64,000 nt of DNA, taken from Sphingopyxis fribergensis. GTDB lineage: Bacteria > Pseudomonadota > Alphaproteobacteria > Sphingomonadales > Sphingomonadaceae. Shown piece after piece: positions 34,724 through 45,200 of this stretch. The notes below the pieces were generated by a model. The model was given only the letters and a program-made list of their open reading frames with translations, was not told where the DNA came from and searched no databases. The position numbers and the translations under genes were made by a program. How positions within the stretch are numbered: position 1 is the first letter of the stretch; the number at the start of each line of letters is the position of its first letter. Location of the stretch: assembly GCF_000803645.1 (NCBI RefSeq), contig NZ_CP009122.1:1-64000 (forward strand), in the 5' to 3' direction.

Positions 34724-34867
34724 ATCGCGCCATTATACGGTTCGGTACAGAATGCAATCGACTGTTGAAACCGCACTATTTTACCAGCGTGCGGAGATTG
34801 ATCGTGAAGCTCGACCCGGCGATGATAAGCCGCGCGTCGAGGCGCGCGAGGCGGCGAGGCCGTTCCA

Positions 34868-36868
34868 TCAGTTAAGGGTCACATCGAAAGCAACAGCCAT
34901 CGTGCTCGCGGGCAGCATGGTCGATGTCGTTGCCGAGACGGTCGTCCCGGTGATCGACGCGCCGAACGGATCATTCTCGTCGACGCCGCTGGCATTGTCG
35001 TCCTCGACCGTCGTCGCGCCGGCGCAGGTCGTGCCGCTGCGCAGCGAGCCGGAGATGAAGGTCGTGGTCGCGGGTAGCGCGTCGCCGATATTGATACCCG
35101 TTGCGGTGCCGCTGCCATTGTTGGTGACGAGGATGCAGTAGCGCATCGTCGCGCCCGGTATCGCCTTGGGATCGGTCGTACCATTGGTGGGGTCGCCGAC
35201 GACGCTGCTGGTCTTGGCGATGGTGAGGTTCGCGGTCGGACGGCAGAAGGTGACGTCGTGGATCGCGGCGCCCTGTTGTCCGGGGTCGGCGGGGGCGAGG
35301 CTGTGGCTGCCATAGGTGATGACGATCGTGTCAACGGGCGCGGAGAAGGTCACGACGACATTGCCATTGGCGCTGCCGTCCGCCGAGGTCGCGTCGCCAT
35401 AGGCGCTGTTGCCGATGACATAATTGCTGATCCCGTTGGTCAGGGTCGGGGTCACCGGCGCGCCGTTGAAGCTGCCCGTCACGGTCAGGCGGTCCGCGAA
35501 TTGCCCCGCGGCATAGTCGATGTCGAAGACGCGAAATTGAACGCCGGGAACCGCGGTCGGCAGCGTGATCGTCGAGGTGATCGCGCCCGCCTGGCTGATG
35601 AAATCGGCAATCTGGAAGATCGAATATTGCGCCGGGGCGAGCCCGCCGGTGACGACATTCTGGCGCGTCGGCGACTGGCCGCCATAGGTGGCATTGTTCA
35701 GAAAGGCGCCACCGCTGATGCCGATATTGAAATTCATCGTGCCGATCGCAGTCAGCGCATAGCTGCCGCTGGTCGTCCCGGCCGCCCAGCTGACGCTGTC
35801 CCAGTCGTGGAGCGTGGTACCGACGGGGCAGACGAGCGTCGGCGGCGTTCCCGCAGTCCGCGTGCCCGACACGGTGAAGGTCGCGCTGTCGTAGTCGTCC
35901 TCCCCTGCCGCGCCGTTGCCGGGGGTCGAATCGAAGTCGAAGGCCGACGACGCGCTGACCTCGGCCATATTGGTCACGCTCGCGCCCGCCGTCGCGGTGA
36001 CGGTGCCGCTGATCGTCAACGTTCGCGTCGTTCCCGCCGGGATGCTGCCAACGGTCCAGACGCCGGTCGCGCTGTTGTAGCTGCCGAACCCCGACGCGCC
36101 GGTGAAGGCGAAGCCGGCGGGCAGCGTGTCTTGTACCGTCACCCCGGTCGCGGTCAGCGCCGAGCCGCTCGCGTTGGTCACGCTCAATATATAGTTGATG
36201 CTGGCGCCCGACGCGGGCGATGCGTTGCTGACCGACTTGGTCAGTGACAGGTCGGCCGACGGCGCGATCGGCACCGTCGTGAGCGTCAGGTCGGTGCGCG
36301 TGAAGGTTCCGCTGTCGCCGTTCAGCGAGTCGCAGATGGTCAGCTGCCATGTCCCCGCCGACCCCTGTCCGTTGAAGCTGGCAAGCGAGCCCTCGGGACG
36401 AAAATTGCGCTGATAGGGCGGGGCGGCGGCGGTGTTGTCGTTCGCGCTGTGCGTCGTGATGCTGGCCGCCGCGCTGTCGTCGAACAGGACATTCAGATTG
36501 TTGGCCGAGGTGCCGACATTGGTGATCAGATCGACCACGGTGCCCTCCGGCGAAACCAAAGTCGCGCGGATGTCGCCGCGATAGCTGTGCGCGAACTGGA
36601 CGCCGATGTTCACATCGGTGACCTGCGCATTCGCCGCGACGGTAAAGCTCCGCACCAGCGGGCTGGCGCACGTCGTCGCGGTTTCGCTGATCGTGCCGGT
36701 GGTGGTGTTGCTGTAGCTGGTGGTCGTCTGTGCGGCGGCGGGATTGCTGGCAAGCATCAACGCCAGCCAGACGAGCGTCAAAACGGCTCGTACAAACTGC
36801 GCACACTGGCCCCCACGCCAGCAATATCGGCTCTGGTCCTGCCGTTGCATCGGGCTGCTATGGCGCAT
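34868..36868 (-). CDS. Secreted P-domain/DUF11 protein
   Basis: Large secreted protein of 666 residues with a late signal segment (VRAVLTLVWLALMLASNPAAAQ, about 26-47), so the true start might be a little further in. A proprotein convertase P-domain lies at about 60-190 (FDDSA and WQLTICDSLNGDSG features), a DUF11 repeat at about 200-315 (DLSLTKSVSNASPASGASINY), a middle beta region, and a last DUF11-type domain (NLTIAKTSS) to the end. Likely exposed at the cell surface. No protease domain is present, so a structural or adhesive role is inferred. Confidence 0.8.
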   Translation of the reverse strand: MRHSSPMQRQDQSRYCWRGGQCAQFVRAVLTLVWLALMLASNPAAAQTTTSYSNTTTGTISETATTCASPLVRSFTVAANAQVTDVNIGVQFAHSYRGDIRATLVSPEGTVVDLITNVGTSANNLNVLFDDSAAASITTHSANDNTAAAPPYQRNFRPEGSLASFNGQGSAGTWQLTICDSLNGDSGTFTRTDLTLTTVPIAPSADLSLTKSVSNASPASGASINYILSVTNASGSALTATGVTVQDTLPAGFAFTGASGFGSYNSATGVWTVGSIPAGTTRTLTISGTVTATAGASVTNMAEVSASSAFDFDSTPGNGAAGEDDYDSATFTVSGTRTAGTPPTLVCPVGTTLHDWDSVSWAAGTTSGSYALTAIGTMNFNIGISGGAFLNNATYGGQSPTRQNVVTGGLAPAQYSIFQIADFISQAGAITSTITLPTAVPGVQFRVFDIDYAAGQFADRLTVTGSFNGAPVTPTLTNGISNYVIGNSAYGDATSADGSANGNVVVTFSAPVDTIVITYGSHSLAPADPGQQGAAIHDVTFCRPTANLTIAKTSSVVGDPTNGTTDPKAIPGATMRYCILVTNNGSGTATGINIGDALPATTTFISGSLRSGTTCAGATTVEDDNASGVDENDPFGASITGTTVSATTSTMLPASTMAVAFDVTLN

Positions 36869-36979
36869 GCATAGCTAATATCCGGTTAAAATCGGTGACT
36901 TGGCGGCAATTCTGTTCAAGGGCGGGACAGAATAGAGGTTGGCTCCCCTCCTCTGTGTGCCGTAGGCATGGGGAAGATC

Positions 36980-37726
36980 TTAAAGATCGGACCAGTCGCC
37001 ATGCTGCGCCATCCACACGCCGATCGCGGCGATGGCGGCGGTTTCGGCGCGCAGGATGCGCGGGCCGAGCGTGATGCGGCGGACGGCGGCGTGGGCGATC
37101 AGCATGTCGCGCTCGCGGTCGGTGAAGCCGCCTTCGGGCCCGGTCAGGATCGCGGCGGGCGCGAGCGCTTCGACCCTGGCGAGCGGAAGGCCGCCCGCCT
37201 CGTCGGCGAACAGCAGCGCGCGGTCCGCCGGCCAGTTCTTCAGGAGTTGGGGCAGTTTGACGGGCTCGGCGAGGGTCGGCAGCGCGGTGCGTCCGCATTG
37301 CTCGCACGCTTCGACGATCTGCGCCTCGAGCCGCTCGTGCTTGACGCGCTCGACGATCGTGCGTTCGGTGATGACCGGCTGCAGGCGGGCGACGCCGAGT
37401 TCGGTGGCCTTTTCGATGATCCAGTCGAGCCGGGCCTTCTTGACCGGCGCGAAGCACAGCCAGAGGTCGGGGACCGGTTCGATCATCTTGGTCTGGCGTT
37501 CGATGCGCAAGGTCAGCGACCGCTTCGCCGCGTCGGCGACGACCGCCAGCCATTCGCCGCTGATATTGTCGAACAGCAGGATCGGATCGCCTGCCTTCAT
37601 CCGCATCACGTTGAGCAGATAATGCGCGGCGGCGCCGTCGATTATCGGGGCGGCATCGGGCCCCAGTGGCAGGTCGACGAACAGGCGGGGCGTGCTGGCG
37701 GGCGGCCAGGCGGGCGTTGCGGGCAT
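36980..37726 (-). CDS. rsmE: 16S rRNA m3U1498 methyltransferase RsmE
   Basis: SPOUT-class enzyme of 248 residues that methylates U1498 of 16S rRNA. The knot motifs ILTGPEGGFTDRE and LGPRILRAETAAIA are present, with an N-terminal PUA-like domain (SGEWLAVV) before it. The ATG 37726 begins the conserved RLFVDLPL part after a short tail; a longer start at 37765 is less likely. It follows tadG-like on the same strand after a large hairpin. Confidence 0.93.
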   Translation of the reverse strand: MPATPAWPPASTPRLFVDLPLGPDAAPIIDGAAAHYLLNVMRMKAGDPILLFDNISGEWLAVVADAAKRSLTLRIERQTKMIEPVPDLWLCFAPVKKARLDWIIEKATELGVARLQPVITERTIVERVKHERLEAQIVEACEQCGRTALPTLAEPVKLPQLLKNWPADRALLFADEAGGLPLARVEALAPAAILTGPEGGFTDRERDMLIAHAAVRRITLGPRILRAETAAIAAIGVWMAQHGDWSDL

Positions 37727-37766
37727 GCCGCGCCGATAGCAGACGGCGCTATCTTGTGCACGCATT

Positions 37767-37820
37767 GCCTGTTCGGTGCACCTTCGATCACGACCGTGAC
37801 CGAAGAGACAGTGAACAGGC
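37767..37820 (-). terminator. Stacked hairpin behind the TadG-like gene
   Basis: GCCTGTTC (37767-37774) pairs with GAACAGGC (37813-37820), and inside it CTTCG pairs with CGAAG and TCAC with GTGA. The long three-tiered stem lies between the TadG-like stop and rsmE and could separate their expression. Confidence 0.5.
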
Positions 37821-37829
37821 TCTGCAATA

Positions 37830-39686
37830 TTATTGAACCAATCGGGCGGTCTGGAGCGCTGTGGAGAATAGCTGCTGAAGGGCCGTGGTGATATTGCCAT
37901 TGGACGTCACGGTCTGGACCAGCGGCACGCCGTTCGTGCCGACCGATGCGCAGCTCTTCAGCGCGTCCAGGACTTGGTCGGTGGTCCGGCCGGGGAGAGC
38001 GGGCAGGAACGGGGCGACGTTCGTCTGCGACCAACTGTCGCCGACAAGCGATTCCGGCAGATATTGCGTATAGAGGATCGCGATCTTAATACCCTTCGCC
38101 TTGATGGCCGTACATTTGGCGTTTTCCTGGTTGGCGCCGCTCCGCATCGGCCCGAAATAGCGGCCACTCCCGTTCGGCTGGTCGAGCATGCCGTCGGTGA
38201 TGAGGAACAGTATCTTCTGGGGCACCGCGCCAGGCGCACCCGTGCCCGCGTTGGGAATGATGCTGTTCATCTGCGTGAGCATGCCGGCCACGTCGGTAGC
38301 CTTGTCATCATTGCCATTGCCTTTGGTCGGCTCCGAATTCTTCCACCAGTAATCATCGGCCGGGAATATGGAGGCTGCCGAAAAGCCGCTGCCGTATGAG
38401 GCGACGTTCGTCAGGGTGTTAAGCTGTCTGACGGGCGAAGTGCCGCCCGGTCGTGTCCAGTCGAACGAAAACATCTGCGCGCGGTAGGTGACCTGATATT
38501 GGGTCGCCTGGTTGGTCGCGAACGGGATCAACTGCGTTGCCGCCGAAACGACGTCGTCCTTGCGCAGGACAATTTTCGAGGGGCTGTTATAGATCAGTCC
38601 GTAGTTGTGAGTCAGCCAATAGCCATCGGCCCAATATCCGGTGTCATGCACGGTGGTGTCAGTCACCACGGTTCCTTGGGCACTCGTCGTTTTGTCTACC
38701 GTTCCATTGGCCTTGTACGTGGTCGTGTAGGTTGTCGGCGTAGAGGTCACGACCTTGTTGATCGTAACCGGACCGGTCGTGCTGTCGGTGATCGTATATT
38801 TGATAGCCGTCACGGTGTCAGTGCGCTTATCGACGCGCTTATCGCCGTTCTTTCCGTTCGATGTCGTTGTCCCGGTAGCCGTCGATGACGAGTGCATGGT
38901 GGTCCCCGTGCTATCGAAGAGCTCGACGGGCGAAGAGGTTTTGTAGCGGTACCAGACATTCTGTTTGCCGGAACCCGCGGTATAATATCCGGTCGAGAGC
39001 AGCACGTCGCGGGCGCTTTGGTCCCTGATGTAGATGCCGTCGCTTTTGGGCATCATCGCATGACAGGCAAAGGCGCAGCCGTTCGGCTTCGAGGTCGATT
39101 TGCTCGCGTTAACAATCTTGGTGATGCCGTCCGAAGTCGCCGGAAGCAGCATCGAAGGCGAATTGTCCATTGCGAGGTAGAAATCGACGTTGGGCGGCTG
39201 CGCCGCGCTGGCGGTGGCCCTGCCGCTCACGGTCAGCGTGTCGACCCCCAGAACCCCGCCGAACATGTTGATCGACTTGGCGGAATAGCTCACGGTCGCC
39301 TTGCGCAGATAACCCACGGCGCCGCTGCCCCCCGAGCCGGAGCCTCCTTCGGTAACGACGGGGGTTACAACCAGATCCTCGTAGCCCGTCTCCAGCGAAG
39401 CTTGCGCATTGAACATGCTGGTCGCGGCAGTTCTTGATACGCCGTTCGATTGAAGGATCATCGAGGGCGCGACAGCCGCCAGCGCGGCAGCATCGGCCGC
39501 GGCGTTGAGCTTTGTCTGGAGGCTCATGGCGCGCGCATAGTCGACCCCGAAGCCGAGTATGAAGGTCAGCGGGATGATCGCAAACCCCATGATCATGTAC
39601 ACCCCGCCCTTCTGATCGGCTTTCAGCCGAGAAAGGAACGGACCCCGTGGGGCGGCAGAGCTGCGCTGAGGAAATATTTTGGTCAT
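37830..39686 (-). CDS. TadG-like pilus-assembly protein with vWA domain
   Basis: Protein of 618 residues with an N-terminal TadE/TadG helix (YMIMGFAIIPLTFILGFGVDYARA, about 30-53) and a large extracellular part. A von Willebrand factor A-like domain contains the MIDAS-type DNSPS of LAMDNSPSM near residue 178. The middle is rich in Thr/Ser repeats, and the end has KILFLITDGM. Such proteins assist Flp-type pili or surface display. ATG 39686 has AGGTGGA. Third gene of a tadE-tadE-tadG set, without tadABC nearby. Confidence 0.82.
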   Translation of the reverse strand: MTKIFPQRSSAAPRGPFLSRLKADQKGGVYMIMGFAIIPLTFILGFGVDYARAMSLQTKLNAAADAAALAAVAPSMILQSNGVSRTAATSMFNAQASLETGYEDLVVTPVVTEGGSGSGGSGAVGYLRKATVSYSAKSINMFGGVLGVDTLTVSGRATASAAQPPNVDFYLAMDNSPSMLLPATSDGITKIVNASKSTSKPNGCAFACHAMMPKSDGIYIRDQSARDVLLSTGYYTAGSGKQNVWYRYKTSSPVELFDSTGTTMHSSSTATGTTTSNGKNGDKRVDKRTDTVTAIKYTITDSTTGPVTINKVVTSTPTTYTTTYKANGTVDKTTSAQGTVVTDTTVHDTGYWADGYWLTHNYGLIYNSPSKIVLRKDDVVSAATQLIPFATNQATQYQVTYRAQMFSFDWTRPGGTSPVRQLNTLTNVASYGSGFSAASIFPADDYWWKNSEPTKGNGNDDKATDVAGMLTQMNSIIPNAGTGAPGAVPQKILFLITDGMLDQPNGSGRYFGPMRSGANQENAKCTAIKAKGIKIAILYTQYLPESLVGDSWSQTNVAPFLPALPGRTTDQVLDALKSCASVGTNGVPLVQTVTSNGNITTALQQLFSTALQTARLVQ

Positions 39687-39697
39687 AATATATCCAC

Positions 39698-40393
39698 CTA
39701 GTAGAGCCGAGGAACCATATAGATCGTCTCGGTCATCGTTGTGCTTGTCATCGGGAGATAGCTGAGGAAGGGCGCGTAATCGTAGGTGATCGTGCCCATG
39801 AACAGCCAACCGCCCGAGGTGCCGACCTGGGTCTTTGTGCTGGTGCCCGGAGCAAGGTTTTCGCACACGTTCGAGGCGTCGGGCGAAACCGGGATCATCG
39901 TAGGGCTGACCATGTTGGCGGGAATCGGAACGATGTTAGTGCTTGACTGCGCGGCGTTCGTGGGGAGCGTGCCAGCCGTATGGCTCGAGACGGTCGGCGT
40001 CACGACACTACCATTGACATTTTGCGTCTGGGCCTGGGTCCAGACAACGTAGGCATGGGTGGCATCGCAGACCCGGAGCAGCGAAATCTGCTCGACCGCT
40101 TCGTCGAGCTTATAGGGCGACAGGACCACCGCACTGGCGCTCATGTGCGATTTCGCATTGGCGCTGCTTGGGTCATTGTAAATGATCGTCGGGGACATGG
40201 TCCGGCTGACGAGGTCGACCAGCGAACGCGTCGCGACGGTCACCTTGCGGCTGGCGCTGACCCGATCAGACAAATAGACGCCGCCCGTGTACATGAGCAC
40301 GAGCACCGGCAGGGCGAACGCGAATTCCACGATCACCGCGCCGCGCGTGTTCCGGGTGAGGCGCCTCAGCATGCGGGCTGCGATGTGGGACAT
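39698..40393 (-). CDS. TadE-like protein (second)
   Basis: Protein of 231 residues. The single N-terminal helix AVIVEFAFALPVLVLMYTGGVYL is preceded by a short basic tail (RRLTRNTRG) with the conserved Glu at position +5 of the TadE pattern. The remainder is a variable secreted domain with a few cysteines. The start ATG 40393 lies inside the preceding gene (28-base overlap) with GGAGGAC upstream, so translation is coupled. Confidence 0.8.
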   Translation of the reverse strand: MSHIAARMLRRLTRNTRGAVIVEFAFALPVLVLMYTGGVYLSDRVSASRKVTVATRSLVDLVSRTMSPTIIYNDPSSANAKSHMSASAVVLSPYKLDEAVEQISLLRVCDATHAYVVWTQAQTQNVNGSVVTPTVSSHTAGTLPTNAAQSSTNIVPIPANMVSPTMIPVSPDASNVCENLAPGTSTKTQVGTSGGWLFMGTITYDYAPFLSYLPMTSTTMTETIYMVPRLY

Positions 40394-41037
40394 GAATAGT
40401 CCTCCGTCGTGAACACCGAGGTGGCCACCAGCTTGCGATTGGCGTTGGGTTCGTCGATCAGGTTCAGGCCCAGCGGCCCCTTTCCGGTCGGCCACAGGTA
40501 GATCAGCTGCAGGACGATGATGCGGTTCTTGCCGCTGCCGCCCGACTGGTAATTATAGCCCGTGCCGGTTGAGACCAAAATGCCGTTGCTGTCATAGGTG
40601 AACGTCGGCGCACCGGTGTTGGTCACGTTGTAGCTGGTTGCGACACTCACATTCACCGTGAGCCGCGAGCATGTCAGCAAGGGCGGCAGCAGCGCGGGCG
40701 TGCTGACGGTTTCGCCGGCGGGATTGGTGCCCGAAAGGCCGTTGCAGATGGCAGTCTTGAAATCGCTCGCCGACAGGCCGACGGTCCCGTTGGGCGCCCG
40801 CGTCGTTTGCGCGAATCCGGTCAGCATCAGGCGTCCAGCGCCCTCGGCCGTCGTCTCCAGCATCTGCTGTGCGAGATAGATCAACATCGTATACATGATC
40901 GCCAGCAGGAGCGCGATGAAGGCCGGTCCCACGATGGCGAACTCCATGGCCGCCGTGCCCGCACGGTTCTTCCACAGATTCTTACCGAACGGACCAACGG
41001 CCCTCCGGGCGCGAATCCTGTTGCGCAAAATTGCCAT
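40366..41037 (-). CDS. TadE-like protein (first)
   Basis: Protein of 223 residues with basic tail, helix AAMEFAIVGPAFIALLLAIMYTMLIYL and conserved Glu at the pseudopilin-like position; the C-terminal part is secreted with cysteine pairs near the end (CPTSQPAC). First gene of the tadE-tadE-tadG set; ATG 41037 follows AGGGGGA. The upstream 337 bases should carry the promoter. Confidence 0.8.
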   Translation of the reverse strand: MAILRNRIRARRAVGPFGKNLWKNRAGTAAMEFAIVGPAFIALLLAIMYTMLIYLAQQMLETTAEGAGRLMLTGFAQTTRAPNGTVGLSASDFKTAICNGLSGTNPAGETVSTPALLPPLLTCSRLTVNVSVATSYNVTNTGAPTFTYDSNGILVSTGTGYNYQSGGSGKNRIIVLQLIYLWPTGKGPLGLNLIDEPNANRKLVATSVFTTEDYSCPTSQPAC

Positions 41038-41374
41038 GTGGGTCCCCCTTTGTGGCTGTTTTCCACGAACAGGGTTCAAAATTGGTAAATGTCCGGATTT
41101 CGGCGCCCTGCAGCCGCCCATCGCGGAGATGATTTCGTGCCCAAATGGGACAGCTCTGGGGTCAGGCCATTGATTTCGGGCGTGACTATGCGGCCGTCTC
41201 GCTGCGAGAAATCTGGCGGATCGGTGAATGTTCGGGCCGAGGGAGGAGTAAATGGCGCGTCTTTCGCCCTGTCGCTTCGCCTGTTCGAGCGGCCGCGGCA
41301 TCGGGCGATCCGCCCCCTTGAAAATCCAAACAGCCATTTATCGCGCGCGCCGCGCCTGCTATCGCCCGCGCCAG
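41038..41374. other. Divergent region between the tadE-like gene and ubiA
   Basis: A 337-base stretch. It should hold the promoters of both genes. A strong ribosome-like GGAGGAG at about 41243-41249 is followed by ATG 41252 in the ubiA frame, so ubiA may start there instead of 41375. I see no other credible gene. Confidence 0.5.
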
Positions 41375-42283
41375 ATGACGGCCACCCATCCTCCCGATAG
41401 CCAGCTGCACGGATTCGTGGCGTTGCTGCCATCTGCTGCGCGCCCCTATGCGCTGCTCGCGCGGTTCGACCGGCCGATCGGCTGGTGGCTGCTTTACTGG
41501 CCGTGCGCCTGGGCGCTCGCGCTCGGCGGCGGCGCCGTCAGCCATTGGCCGCTGTTTCCGTGGCTGCTGATCGGGGCGATCGCGATGCGCGGCGCGGGCT
41601 GCGTCTATAACGATATCGTCGATCGCGACCTTGACGCAAAGGTCGCGCGGACGGCGTCGCGTCCGGTCGCGAGCGGAGCGGTGTCGGTGCGCAATGCGCT
41701 GTTGTGGACTTTGCTGCTGTCGCTCGTCGGTCTGCTCGTATTGCTCCAGCTGCCGCGCCCGGCGCAGATCGTCGCGCTCGGCAGCCTGATCCTCGTCGCC
41801 GGCTATCCGTTCATGAAGCGCATCACCTGGTGGCCGCAGGCGTGGCTGGGGCTGGTGTTCAGTTGGGGCGCGCTCGTCGCGTGGGTCGCGGTGGGCGGCC
41901 CGGCCGGGCCCGCGCTGCCGTTGCTCTACGCCGGCTGCATCGCATGGGTGATCGGGTACGACACCATCTATGCGTTGCAGGATATCGAGGACGATATGCT
42001 GATCGGCGTGAAGTCGAGCGCGCGCGCGATGGGGCGCCATGTGAAGGGCGGCGTCGCGCTATGCTACGCCTTAGCGCTCGGATGCTGGGGCGGCGCGCTG
42101 TGGGCGGTGCGGCCCGATCCGCTGGTGCTGATCGCGCTGTTGCCCGCGGCATTGCACCTGACCGGGCAGGTGGTGACGCTCGACCCGGCGAACGGCGAGG
42201 ATGCGCTCGCAAAGTTTCGCAGCAACCGCTTTGCCGGCCTGCTGATATTCGCGGCGATGCTCGTGGTCGGGACCGCGCCCTAG
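41375..42283 (+). CDS. ubiA: 4-hydroxybenzoate polyprenyltransferase UbiA
   Basis: Membrane prenyltransferase of ubiquinone synthesis that joins a polyprenyl chain to 4-hydroxybenzoate. It has 302 residues, about eight helices, with the two Asp-rich Mg motifs NDIVDRDLDAKVART and YALQDIEDD. The start 41375 matches family length (HGFVALLPS just after) but has no clear ribosome site; GGAGGAG-ATG at 41252 would add 41 residues. It ends next to the smc stop, convergent. Confidence 0.93.
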   Translation: MTATHPPDSQLHGFVALLPSAARPYALLARFDRPIGWWLLYWPCAWALALGGGAVSHWPLFPWLLIGAIAMRGAGCVYNDIVDRDLDAKVARTASRPVASGAVSVRNALLWTLLLSLVGLLVLLQLPRPAQIVALGSLILVAGYPFMKRITWWPQAWLGLVFSWGALVAWVAVGGPAGPALPLLYAGCIAWVIGYDTIYALQDIEDDMLIGVKSSARAMGRHVKGGVALCYALALGCWGGALWAVRPDPLVLIALLPAALHLTGQVVTLDPANGEDALAKFRSNRFAGLLIFAAMLVVGTAP

Positions 42284-45200
42284 CTATTCGGCGGCCAGCA
42301 TTTCCTCGGCGCCCCCGAGATCGACAGATACGAGGCGCGACACGCCGCGCTCGATCATCGTCACCCCGAACAATCGGTGCATGCGCGCCATCGTCACCGC
42401 GTTGTGGGTGACGATCAGGTAGCGCGTGTTGGTCTCGCGCGCCATGCGGTCGAGCAGGTCGCAGAAACGTTCGATATTCGCGTCGTCGAGCGGCGCATCG
42501 ACTTCGTCGAGGACGCAGATCGGCGCGGGGTTGGTGAGGAAGAGGCCGAAGATCAGCGCCACCGCGGTCAGCGCCTGTTCGCCGCCCGACAGCAGGGTGA
42601 GTGTGCCGAGGCGTTTGCCTGGCGGCTGCGCCATGATTTCGAGCCCGGCCTCGAGCGGATCGTCCGAATCGACGAGCTCGAGATGCGCCTGTCCGCCGTT
42701 GAACAGCGTCGTGAACAGCCGCTGAAAATGGGTGTTCACCGCCTCGAACGCGGCGAGCAGCCGCACGCGGCCCTCGCGGTTGAGGTTGCCGATCGAGCCG
42801 CGGAGGCGGTGGACGGCCTGCGTCAATTCCTCGATCTCGGCGGCGTTCTTTTCGCGCTCGGCGTCGAGTTCGGCAAGTTCGTCGGCGGCGACGAGGTTCA
42901 CCGGGCCCAGCCGCTCGCGGTCGGCGACCAGCCGGTCGTGCTGCGCCGATTCGGCGTTGGCATCGCTTACCGTGTCGCTTTCGAACCCGGCCTTTTGCGG
43001 GAGCAGCGGCGGCGGGCATTCGAAGCGTTCGCCCGACAGCCGCCCCATCTCGATGCGGCGGAGCTCGGCATTTTCGGAGCGGGCGATCGCGCCGGCGCGG
43101 GTTTCGCGCGCGGCGGCGACGCGTTCGCGGATCGCGTTCAGCGCACTTTCAGCCTCGCGCAGCGCGGCTTCGGCGGCGCGTTCCTGCGCTTCGGCGGCGG
43201 CGACCTTTTCGCGCAGCTCGGCCTGTTGCGCCTCGGCGGCGGCGCGTTGTTCGGCGAGCTTCGCCGGAACGTCGGAGAGCTTGGCCGCTTCGGCCGCGAG
43301 CGCATCGGCGCGCTTGTCCATCTCGGTCACACGGCGCGCCGCCTCGCCGGCACGCGCCTTCCAGCTCTTGATCTCGGCGCTGACCACCGCCTGCCGCTCG
43401 CTGAGCGCGGCGAGCGTCCGTTCGTGCGCGGCGAGGGCGTCGCGTGCGCTGTTCGCGTCGGCGCGCGCCCGTTCGGCGGCCTGCTCCTCGGCATCGAGCG
43501 CGGCGCGCGCGATGCTGTCGTCGGGGAGCGCGGCGAGCGCGGCCTCGTGCACCGCGAGCGCGTCGGCGGCCTCTTTCGCGGCTTCGGCGATCTCGCCAAG
43601 GCGGCGGTCGAACAGCGCGGCGGCGTCGCGGTGGCGGTCGAGCGCCGCCTGTGCCTGATCGGCGGCGCGCAGCGCGGTGCGGCGCGCCTCGTCCGCCTGC
43701 GCGACGCTTTTGCGGGCGGTCGCGGCGGCGTCGGTCAGCTGGGTTGCCCTGGCGGCGGCGGCGTCGCGGCGGTCGCGCAGTTCCTGAACCCCGAGTTCGA
43801 CCCCGGGACGCTGCGCCGCGAGCGCGTCGAGGCGGTTCCGGCGTTGCAGTCGTTCGGTCGCGGTCGCGCCGTCGCCGCGCGTGACGAAGCCGTCCCAGCG
43901 GCGCATCACGCCGTCCAATGTGACGAGGCGTTGGCCGACCGCGAGCGGCTGCCCGACGTCGGAATCGGCCACCGCGACCTGTGCGAGACGTCGTGCGAGT
44001 GCGGCAGGCGCCTTGACGAATTCGGCGAGCGAGCGGGCGTCGGCGGGCAAGGCAGGATCGCCCTTCGCCGCGTCGGCGCCGCTCCAGCTGCGCGCCGCAC
44101 CCTTGTCGGTCCCCGCGTCGAGATCGTCGCCAAGCGCGGCGGCGAGCGCGGCTTCATAACCCGGAGCAACGCGGAGTTGATCGAGAATACGGCTTTCGTC
44201 GCGGCGCCCGGCGGCAAGCGCGCGCTCGAGAGTCGATGCCTCGCCTTCGAGCGCCGCCAGCGCGGCGCGGGCTTCGGCGAGGCCCTTTTCGATGCCGGTG
44301 AGCTCGGCGGCGACCCCTTCGCGATCGGCCTCGGCGTCGTGGAGCGCGGTTTCGGCCGTGCCGATGGCGGTTTCGGCGGCTTCGGCGGTCTTTACGCTTT
44401 CGGCGTGCTTCGCGGTCAGTGCGTTGCTGTCGCCGAGTGCGGCGATTTCGGCATCGACGCGGGCCTTGTCGCCCGCAACGCGGCGTACGGCGGCTTCGGC
44501 GCTGTCGCGCGCCGATACCGCGATGCGCCGGTCGGCGGCTTCGCTCGCGGCCTTGGCACGCGCCTGCGCCAGCGCGACTTCGGCATCGCGGAGGCGCGCC
44601 TGCGCGGCGAGATTGGCGTCGGCGAGCGCGGTCTTGCCCGCGTCGTGGCCGGCGATGTCTTGCGCCAGCGTCCTGGTTTCGGCGTCGAGCGCGGTGAGCG
44701 CGGCATGCGCTTCGCGCGCGAGTTCGCCTTCGTGCGCGCGATCGTCGGCGATGCGCCGTTGCTGCATTGCGAGATCTTCGAGCCGCTGGAGCGCCGCGCG
44801 TTCCTCGCCCTGCAACCGGACCTGCGTTGCGGTCGCCTCGGCCAGCGCGTCGCGCTGCGCCTGTGCATCGCTGCGCGCGGCGGCGACGCGCGTCGCGACC
44901 TCGGTCTGCGCTTTCGATATGGTTTCGAGCTCGTCCTGCGCGGTCTTCACAGCGGCTTCGGCGGCGTCGGCGTCGCGGCGCGCCTGATCGGCGGCGGCGG
45001 CGGCATCGCGCCAGCGCGCGTAGATCAGCCGCCCTTCGGCGATGCGGATATCGTCGCTGAGTTTCTTGTATTTCTCCGCCGCGCGCGCCTGCCGGCGCAG
45101 CGCATTGGCGCGCACCTCCATGTCGGCGACGATTTCGGAGAGGCGCGTGAGGTTGGTTTCGGTCGCGCGCAGTTTCTGCTCGGCATCCTTGCGGCGGACG

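Noticed and set aside
34724-34867. A gene between gshA and the P-domain protein
   Set aside because: No frame with start, ribosome site and sensible composition in the 144 bases.
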